Positions 15,402-22,796 of a DNA stretch of 30,314 bases are shown here, in pieces. Made by a program: the position numbers and the translations under genes. A model generated the notes under the pieces. That model made no database searches. It had not been told where the DNA came from and saw only the letters and a list, made by a program, of their open reading frames with translations. The first letter of the stretch is position 1; each line of letters begins with the position of its first letter. Source of the DNA: Campylobacteraceae bacterium (GTDB taxonomy: Bacteria; Campylobacterota; Campylobacteria; Campylobacterales; Campylobacteraceae); assembly GCA_012521935.1 (NCBI GenBank), contig JAAYLJ010000033.1:1-30314 (forward strand). Reading direction: 5' to 3'.

Positions 15402-16100
15402 CTATTTACCTTTTTTTGATCTTGGGCTTCGCTGGCGTTTTGGCTCTTCTGGCTTTTCAGCTTGGATACCTTTAGCTAGTACTTCGCCTTTAAAGATCCA
15501 AACTTTAACACCAATGTTTCCATATGTTGTATGTGCCTCAGCAAAACCATAGTCTATTTTAGCTCTTAGGGTATGAAGTGGAACTCTACCTTCTAAATAC
15601 CACTCTGTTCGAGCCATTTCTGCACCACCTAATCTTCCAGATACAGAAACTTTAATCCCTTTAGCTCCAGCTTTTTGAGCTGATTGGATAACTTTTTTCA
15701 TTGCTCTTCTAAAAGCAACTCTTCTTTCTAACTGCATAGCAACATTTTCTGCTGCAAGTTGAGCTGAAGCTTGTGGTCTTCGCTCCTCTTTAATATTTAC
15801 ATTTACCTCTTTTTGAATTAAGGCTTGAAGAGTAGTTTTTAGTTTTTCAATATCAGCACCCTTTTTTCCAATAATGATCCCAGGTCTTGCTGCTACAACT
15901 GTTACTCTTAATTTTTTAGCAGTTCTTTCAATTAAAATTTGGCTAACACCAGCATAATACAACTCTTTTTTCAAGAATGTTCTAATAGCGTGGTCCTCTT
16001 TTAAATTTTCTGGAAGTGTTTGCTTACCAGGAAACCATCTAGACTCCCAGTTTCGATTAATGCCAAGTCTTAAACCAATTGGATTTACTTTTTGACCCAT
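15402..16100 (-). CDS. rpsC: 30S ribosomal protein S3
   Basis: S3 is an mRNA entry-channel protein. The 232-residue protein starts MGQKVNPIGLRLGINRNWES and carries the KH RNA-binding domain with GIIIGKKGADIEKLK. The C-terminal domain contains GRLGGAEMARTEWYLEGRVP. It ends in a basic tail. It follows rplV by one base. Confidence 0.98.
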   Translation of the reverse strand: MGQKVNPIGLRLGINRNWESRWFPGKQTLPENLKEDHAIRTFLKKELYYAGVSQILIERTAKKLRVTVVAARPGIIIGKKGADIEKLKTTLQALIQKEVNVNIKEERRPQASAQLAAENVAMQLERRVAFRRAMKKVIQSAQKAGAKGIKVSVSGRLGGAEMARTEWYLEGRVPLHTLRAKIDYGFAEAHTTYGNIGVKVWIFKGEVLAKGIQAEKPEEPKRQRSPRSKKGK

Positions 16101-16101
16101 C

Positions 16102-16434
16102 TTAATCTTCCTTCTTTGCTTGCTTACTAACTTCTACCAACACATGAGAGGTTGGTTTGCGAATGCCACTGGCACTACCTCTAGCTCTTGGGCGAAATCT
16201 TTTAAGAACTGGACCCGCATCAACTCTGCATGAAGATACGACTACCTCATCTGGCTCATATCCGCCATTTGCTACTGCTGAAGCAATAACTTTTGAGATA
16301 ACTCTTGCTGCTTTGTTTGGAGTAAATTCTAAAGTAGCTAGTGCATACTCAGCGTTCATCCCTTGAATCTCTCTTGCAATTAATCTTGCTTTTGTTGGAG
16401 ATAGTCTGGTAAATTTTAATATTGCTCTACTCAT
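16102..16434 (-). CDS. rplV: 50S ribosomal protein L22
   Basis: L22's hairpin lines the exit-tunnel constriction. The 110-residue protein has LSPTKARLIAREIQGMNAEY, NKAARVISKVIASAVANGGY and the hairpin RFRPRARGSASGIRKPTSHV. The length is normal, and no insertion is seen in the loop where macrolide-related changes occur in other bacteria. Confidence 0.98.
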   Translation of the reverse strand: MSRAILKFTRLSPTKARLIAREIQGMNAEYALATLEFTPNKAARVISKVIASAVANGGYEPDEVVVSSCRVDAGPVLKRFRPRARGSASGIRKPTSHVLVEVSKQAKKED

Positions 16435-16444
16435 ATCTTATCTC

Positions 16445-16726
16445 CTATTTCCCTATCTTCTTTTGTACTGAACCTCTATGTCCTTTAAAGGTTCTTGTTG
16501 GTGCAAATTCACCTAATTTATATCCGACATGATTTTCAGTAACATACAAAGGTATAAAGCTTTTTCCATTATGTATGTGGAAAGTTAAACCAATCATTTC
16601 AGGAAGAATAGTGCTTCGTCTTGACCATGTTTTTATAGGCTTTGTATCTTTACTCTCTTTAGCTTTCGTGACTTTTTTCATGATATGTTCATCAATAAAA
16701 GGCCCTTTTTTCAACGATCTAGCCAT
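16445..16726 (-). CDS. rpsS: 30S ribosomal protein S19
   Basis: S19 is a head protein contacting S13 and the A-site finger. The 93-residue protein starts MARSLKKGPFIDEHIMKKVT and has the conserved TWSRRSTILPEMIG, HNGKSFIPLYVTENHVGYKL and GEFAPTRTFKGH stretches. It starts 2 bases after rplB. Confidence 0.98.
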   Translation of the reverse strand: MARSLKKGPFIDEHIMKKVTKAKESKDTKPIKTWSRRSTILPEMIGLTFHIHNGKSFIPLYVTENHVGYKLGEFAPTRTFKGHRGSVQKKIGK

Positions 16727-16728
16727 TG

Positions 16729-17559
16729 TTATTTTCCTTTCCTTCTAGAAATGATAAGCTTATCACTTGCCTTCTTGCGGCGAGTTTTAGCCCCTTTTGT
16801 AGGTTTACCCCAAGGAGTTACAGGATGACGACCAGAGTTTTTCTTACCTTCACCACCACCATGAGGGTGATCTACTGGGTTCATTGCTGAACCTCTTGTT
16901 TGAGGTCTGATACCCATGTGTCTAATTCTTCCTGCTTTACCAATTGTAATATTTATATAATCTTCATTTCCAACAGCACCAACAGTTGCCATACACTCTG
17001 CAAGCACCTGTCTCATTTCGCCACTTGGGAGTCTTAAAATTACATATTTTTCTTCTTTACCCATTAATTGAACATATCCACCAGCACTTCTTGCTATCTG
17101 TCCGCCTTTGCCAGGCTTTAACTCAATATTGTGTAAAATTGTTCCAATTGGTAGATTTTTAAGTTTCATAGCATTGCCAGGCTTTATGTCTAATCCTGCC
17201 TCAGCTGCTTCAACTTTATCTCCAACGCTTAAACCTTGTGGAAGTAAAATATATCTTTTTTCTCCATCAGCATATACGATTAGAGCTATCTTACAGTTTC
17301 TATATGGGTCATATTCAATGGCTTCGACTTTGCCAGGAATTCCATATTTTCTTCTTTTAAAATCTATAATTCTATAAATCTTTTTAGCTCCAGCCTCTTT
17401 ATGCCTTGAGGTGATTCTTCCTTTATTGTTTCTTCCAGCAGATGCAGGAAGTTTTTTCAATAAGCTTGGCACACTGGCTTTACTTGTAATATCTTCTGAA
17501 CTAACTCCACTCATATATCTTCTACTAGGAGTGTATGGTTTGTAAGTTTTAATTGCCAT
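16729..17559 (-). CDS. rplB: 50S ribosomal protein L2
   Basis: L2 is a core 23S rRNA-binding protein near the peptidyl transferase centre. The 276-residue protein starts MAIKTYKPYTPSRRYMSG. Its conserved C-terminal loop GSAMNPVDHPHGGGEGKKNS holds the His pair near the active centre. GRNNKGRITSRHKEAGAKK is also diagnostic. Spacing to rplW is 2 bases. Confidence 0.98.
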   Translation of the reverse strand: MAIKTYKPYTPSRRYMSGVSSEDITSKASVPSLLKKLPASAGRNNKGRITSRHKEAGAKKIYRIIDFKRRKYGIPGKVEAIEYDPYRNCKIALIVYADGEKRYILLPQGLSVGDKVEAAEAGLDIKPGNAMKLKNLPIGTILHNIELKPGKGGQIARSAGGYVQLMGKEEKYVILRLPSGEMRQVLAECMATVGAVGNEDYINITIGKAGRIRHMGIRPQTRGSAMNPVDHPHGGGEGKKNSGRHPVTPWGKPTKGAKTRRKKASDKLIISRRKGK

Positions 17560-17561
17560 AA

Positions 17562-17843
17562 TTATGCCTCCAGATTCTCAAGTTGCGCGCCTTCTGGCAA
17601 CTTTACATAGAATTTTTTATAATCAGCCCTGCTTCCTATGCGCCCTTTAAATCTCTTTACTTTTCCACTCATTCTTAAAGAGTTAACACGCAAAGGAGTA
17701 AATCCAAAATACTCTTTTAATACTGCTTTGAGTCCATTTTTTGTCATTTTTGGAGAAGTTTGGATAACTACAACCCCATCTTCTTGAAGGCCTAGGGTTT
17801 TCTCAGTATATAAAATTGCTTTGATATCGGTAATATCTGCCAT
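17562..17843 (-). CDS. rplW: 50S ribosomal protein L23
   Basis: This tunnel-exit protein is the trigger factor and SRP docking site. The 93-residue protein contains IKAILYTEKT near the start, the conserved helix NGLKAVLKEYFGFTPLRVNS and a basic loop VKRFKGRIGSRADYKKFYVK. Its position between rplD and rplB is canonical. Confidence 0.97.
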   Translation of the reverse strand: MADITDIKAILYTEKTLGLQEDGVVVIQTSPKMTKNGLKAVLKEYFGFTPLRVNSLRMSGKVKRFKGRIGSRADYKKFYVKLPEGAQLENLEA

Positions 17844-17845
17844 TT

Positions 17846-18460
17846 TTAGCCCTCTCTTACTAATGTTTCAAAAACTGATTTTTCAATAATAACCGCACGA
17901 TAAGTTGCAACTACATATGCATTAATCTCATTTGGCTCTACTAAATAACAGTTACTTAAATTTCTAAATGCTAAAAAAGTCTTCTCATCAATAAGTTCTT
18001 TAATAATTAGCACATCTCTAACATTTAATTTTTCAACTATTTTTGCAGCATCTTTAGTCTTTCCAGACTCAACTGCAATATTATCAACTACAAACAAAGC
18101 TCCACTAGCTGCTTTTTGGTTTAACGCATATAAAAGTGCTAATTTTTTCTGCTTTTTATTTACTTTTTGAAAATAATTTCTATCTGAACTTGGGCCAAAG
18201 ATTACGCCTCCGCCAACCCAAAGTGGGCTTCTTCTGCTTCCTGCTCTTGCGCTTCCTCTACCTTTTTGACCCCAAGGTTTTTTCCCACCACCTCTAACTT
18301 CACTTCTGGTTTTTGTACTTGCACTATTAGCTCTTATGGCAGCTAAATATGCTTTTGTATATAGATATAGGTTATGTGGGTTAATATCTGCGTAAGATTT
18401 AGGCATTGGAATAGTTGAACTTTTTTCCAAATTCTCATTTAATATAATTGCTTCACTCAT
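17846..18460 (-). CDS. rplD: 50S ribosomal protein L4
   Basis: This tunnel-lining protein in E. coli also represses its own S10 operon. The 204-residue protein carries the extended tunnel loop TRSEVRGGGKKPWGQKGRGS followed by ARAGSRRSPLWVGGG. The ATG overlaps the rplC stop by 4 bases (ATGA). Whether L4 autoregulation operates here is unknown; the rpsJ leader is short. Confidence 0.98.
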   Translation of the reverse strand: MSEAIILNENLEKSSTIPMPKSYADINPHNLYLYTKAYLAAIRANSASTKTRSEVRGGGKKPWGQKGRGSARAGSRRSPLWVGGGVIFGPSSDRNYFQKVNKKQKKLALLYALNQKAASGALFVVDNIAVESGKTKDAAKIVEKLNVRDVLIIKELIDEKTFLAFRNLSNCYLVEPNEINAYVVATYRAVIIEKSVFETLVREG

Positions 18461-19032
18461 TTAACAATCCTTACTCGTCCCATAGCTCCATTAAAACCTG
18501 GAACAGAACCTTTTACAGCCAAAACTCCACTCTGCGGATCATAAGAGACAATTTCATTTTTTACTGTTGTTTTACTATTGCCAAAGTGACCTGGCATCTT
18601 TTTTCCTGGCTGAACTCTTCCTGGAAATTCGCAGTTTCCAATCGATCCAACTCTTCTGTGAAATCTACTACCATGACTTGCAGGGCCGCCTGAAAAGTTA
18701 TGTCTTTTCACAACACCTGTAAAACCTCTACCTTTGCTATTTAGCGTTACTTTTAAAACTTTTGCTTCTTTTAGTGGCTCATCACTCAAATCGCCAGCTT
18801 CTGAAGCCAAAGTACTTAAAGAGACAAATCTATTAAACTCTTTTGAAAGAGTATATTTTTTTTGTTGCCCTTCAATAGCTTTATTAATTTTTTTACCTAA
18901 ACTATAAGCTACAATCGCCTTGCCTTCGTTAACTTCACAAACTTTTGCAGGTAGAACTTTTAGTAAAGTTACAGCTACGCTTGGCACGCTAATAGTTCGG
19001 CTCATTCCAATTTTTTCTACAATATATTCCAT
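18457..19032 (-). CDS. rplC: 50S ribosomal protein L3
   Basis: This early-assembly 50S protein has a loop reaching the peptidyl transferase centre. The 191-residue protein shows the signature GRGFTGVVKRHNFSGGPASH, GSRFHRRVGSIGN, and VQPGKKMPGHFGN. It is a little shorter than the E. coli protein (about 209). It starts 9 bases after rpsJ and overlaps rplD by 4. Confidence 0.98.
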   Translation of the reverse strand: MEYIVEKIGMSRTISVPSVAVTLLKVLPAKVCEVNEGKAIVAYSLGKKINKAIEGQQKKYTLSKEFNRFVSLSTLASEAGDLSDEPLKEAKVLKVTLNSKGRGFTGVVKRHNFSGGPASHGSRFHRRVGSIGNCEFPGRVQPGKKMPGHFGNSKTTVKNEIVSYDPQSGVLAVKGSVPGFNGAMGRVRIVK

Positions 19033-19041
19033 TTACTATCC

Positions 19042-19353
19042 TTACTTGCCCATTGCTCGAACTTCGACATTAACCTCTGGAGCTAAGTCTAGTTTCATCA
19101 ATGAATCAACTGTGTCTGATGTAGCAGATACAATATCGATCATTCTGGCATGAATTCGCATTTCAAATTGTTCGCGAGAATCTTTATTTACATGGGGAGA
19201 TTTAAGCACAGTGTAGCGCTTAATTTTAGTAGGCATAGGAATTGGCCCACGGATTTCTGCACCTGTTCTTTTGACAGCTTCTACTATTGCTGCAACTGAT
19301 CTATCTAAAACTCGGTGATCGTAAGCTTTAAGCTTAAGACGAATTTTCTCCAT
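19042..19353 (-). CDS. rpsJ: 30S ribosomal protein S10 (NusE)
   Basis: S10 is a 30S head protein and, as NusE, part of transcription antitermination complexes. The 103-residue protein starts MEKIRLKLKAYDHRVLDRSV and contains GPIPMPTKIKRYTVLKSPHV and the C-terminal REQFEMRIHARMIDIV. The ATG has AAAGG six bases upstream. It is the first gene of the superoperon, downstream of the strong promoter at 19411-19439. Confidence 0.98.
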   Translation of the reverse strand: MEKIRLKLKAYDHRVLDRSVAAIVEAVKRTGAEIRGPIPMPTKIKRYTVLKSPHVNKDSREQFEMRIHARMIDIVSATSDTVDSLMKLDLAPEVNVEVRAMGK

Positions 19354-19370
19354 AATTTACCTTTAATAAA

Positions 19371-19394
19371 GAACATGTCGATCTACTGTTCGAC
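19371..19394 (-). promoter_or_regulatory. Two alternative stems in the rpsJ leader
   Basis: The leader on the minus strand contains GTCGA / TCGAC (19394-19390 with 19381-19377) and also GAACA / TGTTC (19391-19387 with 19375-19371). The 5' arms share two bases, so the two pairings compete. Both lie between the predicted start of transcription and the rpsJ Shine-Dalgarno. A switch is possible but unproven. Confidence 0.35.
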
Positions 19395-19410
19395 CCTAAA
19401 AAGGACTGAG

Positions 19411-19439
19411 ATTTTACTGAATCATTCTTTAAAAGTCAA
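19411..19439 (-). promoter_or_regulatory. Strong sigma-70 promoter of the S10-spc-alpha superoperon
   Basis: On the minus strand TTGACT (19439-19434), a 17-base spacer and TAAAAT (19416-19411) form a near-consensus promoter. A start near 19404 leaves a leader of about 50 bases before rpsJ. A recognisable -35 is uncommon in AT-rich Campylobacterota promoters and fits the high demand for ribosomal proteins. Confidence 0.85.
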
Positions 19440-19507
19440 GGATATGGGGATTTGTGTATGATAAAAAATAGATTTTCTTCCTTATAGAAAGGAATAAAAA
19501 GAGGTTT

Positions 19508-21022
19508 TTAATCACTTTTGGAGTGTTTTAATTGTCTTATATTTGCTTTTTTTGGCTCTTTTCTTTTCTCGCTCTCCACTACTTCATCTCTTAAAAAAAG
19601 TGGCAATTTTCTACCTCTAATAATCATTAAATCTTCAATCATTATCTTTTTTACAAACTCTTTATCTTCATTCATCACTTCACAAAGATAGGTAAAAATA
19701 TATCCTGCAAGTCTTTCTAATGAGATTTGCCAAGTTGATTGTGTTTGCAAAAATAGCCAATTGCTAAAGTTTAAAAATCCTTCAAATACCTTTCCATCTC
19801 TCCATAAATGCTTGCAAGAGAGTTTAAAATTACCGCTATTAAACACTAAATCCCAAAACCGTGCAAATCTTTTTAACTCTTGCATCTTTTGGAAACTTAA
19901 ATCTTTATTTTTCAAAATCTCATATGGAGGCTTGTTTGAATAGACCATTTCAAACTCTTCATCATGCCTTGAAATGGTTGTTCCAGAGAGTTTTTTTAGT
20001 ATTCCTACTTGGATTTCACACTGGGTTAATGAGTAGAGTTTGTTTAAACTTTTGGCTAAACTTTCTAAATCTTCACCTGGAAGTCCGATGATTAAATCAA
20101 CATGAAGATGTGCCTCTGTCTCCTCTTGCAAAAAGGCTAAATTTTTACTAATTTTCTCCATATCTAATCTTCTATTTATCCTAGCCGCAACTTTGGGATT
20201 TAGAGTTTGGATCCCAACTTCAAGCTGAAGCGAGGCTGGTTTAAACTTAGTTAATCTCTCTTTTAAAGCTTTTGGAAAACGATCTGGCACCACTTCAAAA
20301 TGCACAAAGTACTCTTCATTTTTTGATAAAAAATAGTCTAAAAGTGCAGTTGAATTTGGAATGCTTAAGTTAAAAGTCCTATCGATAAATTTAAAATTTC
20401 TAACTCCCCTCTCCCATAGCTTTTCAAGCTCTTTCATAAATTTTTCCATAGGGATTTCTCTTACTCTTTTATCTAATGATGAGAGACAAAATTCACATGA
20501 AAAAGGGCAACCCCTGCTAGCTTCAATGTAGCAGTGTCTATTTTTAATATCTTCATCGCTATAGTGATCATATGGGAGTTTAATGCTTTTTAAATCTGGC
20601 ACTTTTCCGTTGATAATTTTAAGTTTTGGAGGATTTTTTTCAAAAAGATCTTTAATGAGCTCATAAAAAGATATCTCTCCCTCGCCTTGCACTACATAAT
20701 CAGCCTTAGAAAAATCAACCCTATGAGGAAAATGGCTAGCTTCTGGACCGCCTATGATGATGGTAATTTCTGGTGCGACTAATTTTAAAAGTTCTATAAG
20801 TTCACTGCTATGAGTTGCGTTCCATATATATGTACTAATTGCTACAATCTTTGGTTTATAGGTTAAAATCTCCTCAAGAGCGTCAGTTACATTTGAATTT
20901 ATGATAAATTCTACTATTTGACTTCTATCTTCAAACTCTTTTAAATTGGCTTGTAGGCACCTTAGAGCTAGTGAAGTGTGAGAATATCTAGCATTAAAAG
21001 TTGTTAAAACTATCTCTTTCAT
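19508..21022 (-). CDS. B12-binding radical SAM protein (DUF4080-like)
   Basis: This 504-residue protein has an N-terminal cobalamin-binding-like Rossmann domain (about 1-140, with VAISTYIWNATHSSELIELL and IIIGGPEASHFP). A radical SAM domain follows whose [4Fe-4S] ligands are Cys172, Cys176 and Cys179 in ASRGCPFSCEFCLSS. The GLPGE and EVGIQTLN stretches are typical of the barrel. The C-terminal region (about 370-504) resembles the DUF4080 part of this family. The substrate is unknown; relatives act on tRNA, lipids or cofactors. It is transcribed alone, divergent from the ATPase gene, and ends 69 bases before the S10 promoter. Confidence 0.88.
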   Translation of the reverse strand: MKEIVLTTFNARYSHTSLALRCLQANLKEFEDRSQIVEFIINSNVTDALEEILTYKPKIVAISTYIWNATHSSELIELLKLVAPEITIIIGGPEASHFPHRVDFSKADYVVQGEGEISFYELIKDLFEKNPPKLKIINGKVPDLKSIKLPYDHYSDEDIKNRHCYIEASRGCPFSCEFCLSSLDKRVREIPMEKFMKELEKLWERGVRNFKFIDRTFNLSIPNSTALLDYFLSKNEEYFVHFEVVPDRFPKALKERLTKFKPASLQLEVGIQTLNPKVAARINRRLDMEKISKNLAFLQEETEAHLHVDLIIGLPGEDLESLAKSLNKLYSLTQCEIQVGILKKLSGTTISRHDEEFEMVYSNKPPYEILKNKDLSFQKMQELKRFARFWDLVFNSGNFKLSCKHLWRDGKVFEGFLNFSNWLFLQTQSTWQISLERLAGYIFTYLCEVMNEDKEFVKKIMIEDLMIIRGRKLPLFLRDEVVESEKRKEPKKANIRQLKHSKSD

Positions 21023-21041
21023 TAACCATCTTTTTATTTAT

Positions 21042-21047
21042 ATTATA
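21042..21047 (-). promoter_or_regulatory. -10 element for the radical SAM gene
   Basis: A perfect TATAAT on the minus strand lies 20 bases upstream of the ATG, preceded by TAAG and AT-rich sequence without a clear -35. It shares the 83-base divergent region with the ATPase promoter. Confidence 0.5.
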
Positions 21048-21075
21048 CTTAGTTTTATTTTAGAGATAGATTTGT

Positions 21076-21081
21076 TATACT
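21076..21081 (+). promoter_or_regulatory. -10 element for the ATPase-rnhB genes
   Basis: TATACT on the plus strand, 24 bases before the GTG start. The nine-base TTATACTTA is repeated 31 bases apart (21044-21052 and 21075-21083) in this divergent region, the first copy covering the opposite promoter. Confidence 0.4.
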
Positions 21082-21105
21082 TAATCCTTAGTCTAAAGGT
21101 AGAAA

Positions 21106-22176
21106 GTGGAATCATTAGAAATTCTTTTTGAAAAACCTCCAATAGTTGAGAATATAAACGATAGAAAAGTTCGCATCAATCACCCAAATACTCTTTTAGT
21201 TGGCCCAAGTGGATCTGGCAAAAGTACTATTTTAATTGACTTTTTATCTACCAAGGAGCCCCATTCATTTTTATATATAAACTTAAATGATTTAAGAGTT
21301 CATAAAGAGGGGCTTTTTGAAAAACTTGAGATTTTTTATAAAAAGCATAACTTATCTTTACTAGCAATTGATAATCTTTTTGAAAAACCTAATTTTAATA
21401 CTAAATTAAACCTCATAGCAACTAGCCAAGACTCCACTTTGAGCGTTGATGGGCTTGAAAAAGTTAAAGTAGATATGTTAGATTTTGAAGAGTTTATAGC
21501 TTTTAGCAAAGATTTGCCAATTAAAACACTTTTTAATCTATATGCAAAATATGGAAGATCCCCCAAAACTCTATCCCTGCCTCAGTCAAAAATCATAAGT
21601 TTTTTGCAAGAGAATTTACAATTAGCCTTAAAAGATGAACTATTAATTAAAATTTTCACAAAATTTAGCTCCTATCAATCAACCCCAACATCATATTTTC
21701 AAATATATAAAGAGTTAAAAAACTCTTGTAAAATCTCAAAAGATAGGCTTTATAAAAGTGTAGATTTTTTAGAATCTATCTCATTTTTACACTTTGTACC
21801 AAAATTTGACTCACCAAAAAGCGCTAAAAAGATCTATTTAAATAATTTTGCATTAAAAAGTGCTTTAGTGTTTAAAAAAGACTTTTTGAAAAGATTTGAA
21901 AATATCATTTTTTGTGAGCTTATAGCACTAAATGAAGATATTTTTTACACCAATAGGCTTGATTTTTATCTACCATCTCAAAAAAGAGCTATTGTAGCGA
22001 TCCCATTTTTGCCCCCTGAGCTTATAATAAGAAGGTTTAAATCTTTGCTTCCTCACTTAAAAGAGCTTGGAGTAGAGATTTTAACAGTTTTAACTGTTGG
22101 AAATGAAGGCAGTGGTGCAAAAGATGGGATAAGATGTGAGATTATCCCTTTTTGGGAGTGGGCATTAAGACAATGA
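21106..22176 (+). CDS. P-loop ATPase of AAA_14/DUF4143-like layout, function unknown
   Basis: This 356-residue cytoplasmic protein has Walker A GPSGSGKST (33-41), a Walker B-like LLAIDN (85-90) with Asn where the catalytic Glu is usual, a sensor-like LIATSQ (103-108), and DMLDFEEF (123-130), a segment typical of AAA_14 proteins. A winged-helix-like middle (about 175-235) is followed by a region reminiscent of DUF4143 (RFENIIFCELIAL, then RLDFYLPSQKRAIVAIP) in which the nuclease-type Glu/Lys pair is not apparent. The GTG start has AAAGG six bases upstream. It overlaps rnhB by 4 bases. An ATP-binding protein sits between rpsJ and rnhB in H. pylori as I recall. Function unknown. Confidence 0.82.
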   Translation: MESLEILFEKPPIVENINDRKVRINHPNTLLVGPSGSGKSTILIDFLSTKEPHSFLYINLNDLRVHKEGLFEKLEIFYKKHNLSLLAIDNLFEKPNFNTKLNLIATSQDSTLSVDGLEKVKVDMLDFEEFIAFSKDLPIKTLFNLYAKYGRSPKTLSLPQSKIISFLQENLQLALKDELLIKIFTKFSSYQSTPTSYFQIYKELKNSCKISKDRLYKSVDFLESISFLHFVPKFDSPKSAKKIYLNNFALKSALVFKKDFLKRFENIIFCELIALNEDIFYTNRLDFYLPSQKRAIVAIPFLPPELIIRRFKSLLPHLKELGVEILTVLTVGNEGSGAKDGIRCEIIPFWEWALRQ

Positions 22177-22727
22177 GAGAGATTTGTGGGATTGATGAGG
22201 CTGGAAGAGGCTCTCTTGCTGGGCCACTTGTGGTTGCAGCTTGCGCAACTCTTGGCAAAATAGATGGACTTGATGATTCAAAAACTTTAAGTAGTAAAAA
22301 AAGGGAAGAGCTTTTTTTAGAAATAGTAAATAATGCAACCTTCACAATCATTTGGTTTTCCCATAGAAGAGTTGATGAGTGGGGGCTTAGTAAGTGTTTG
22401 AAAAATGCTATTTTAAGAGTGCAAAAAGGGTTTCCAAACTGCGAGATTATCATGGATGGAAATACCACTTTTGGAGCTAATGGGGTCAAATCAATCATTA
22501 AAGCAGATAAAAAGATAAAGGAGGTTAGCGCGGCAAGTATTTTAGCTAAGGTTGCAAGAGATAGATATATGATAAAAATGGATTCCCTTTATCCAAACTA
22601 CAGCTTCTCATCTCACAAAGGATATGGCACAAAAAAGCATTTAAAGCTCATAGAAAAATATGGCTCAAGCCCCATTCAAAGGGATAGTTTTATAGTTAAA
22701 TCTTTTAGACAAAAAACTCTATTTTAA
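22173..22727 (+). CDS. rnhB: Ribonuclease HII
   Basis: This enzyme cleaves RNA in RNA-DNA hybrids and single ribonucleotides in DNA. The 184-residue form has DEAGRGSLAGPLV with catalytic Asp8 and Glu9, Asp95 in IIMDGN, and the SAASILAKVARDRYM helix (Asp130). The frame is open from 22152, but ATG 22173 in an ATGA overlap with the ATPase stop puts the active site at the usual distance. Together with rnhA in the same window, both RNase H types are present. Confidence 0.95.
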   Translation: MREICGIDEAGRGSLAGPLVVAACATLGKIDGLDDSKTLSSKKREELFLEIVNNATFTIIWFSHRRVDEWGLSKCLKNAILRVQKGFPNCEIIMDGNTTFGANGVKSIIKADKKIKEVSAASILAKVARDRYMIKMDSLYPNYSFSSHKGYGTKKHLKLIEKYGSSPIQRDSFIVKSFRQKTLF

Positions 22728-22764
22728 ATTTTCAAAAACTGCCTCATTTTTTAAAATTTTGATG

Positions 22765-22770
22765 TAGAAT
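22765..22770 (+). promoter_or_regulatory. Candidate -10 for the DUF2156-GNAT pair
   Basis: TAGAAT, preceded by alternating A/T tracts as in many Campylobacterota promoters, lies 26 bases upstream of the preferred GTG start. It is the only promoter-like signal in the 69-base gap after rnhB. Confidence 0.35.
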
Positions 22771-22796
22771 TGCACTAATTTTTAATGGAGAAAACA

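Noticed and set aside
19478..19494. Hairpin TTCCTT / AAGGAA after the radical SAM gene as a terminator
   Set aside because: Only six mostly weak pairs, and the T-run is not immediately after the stem. Termination there is possible but not supported.
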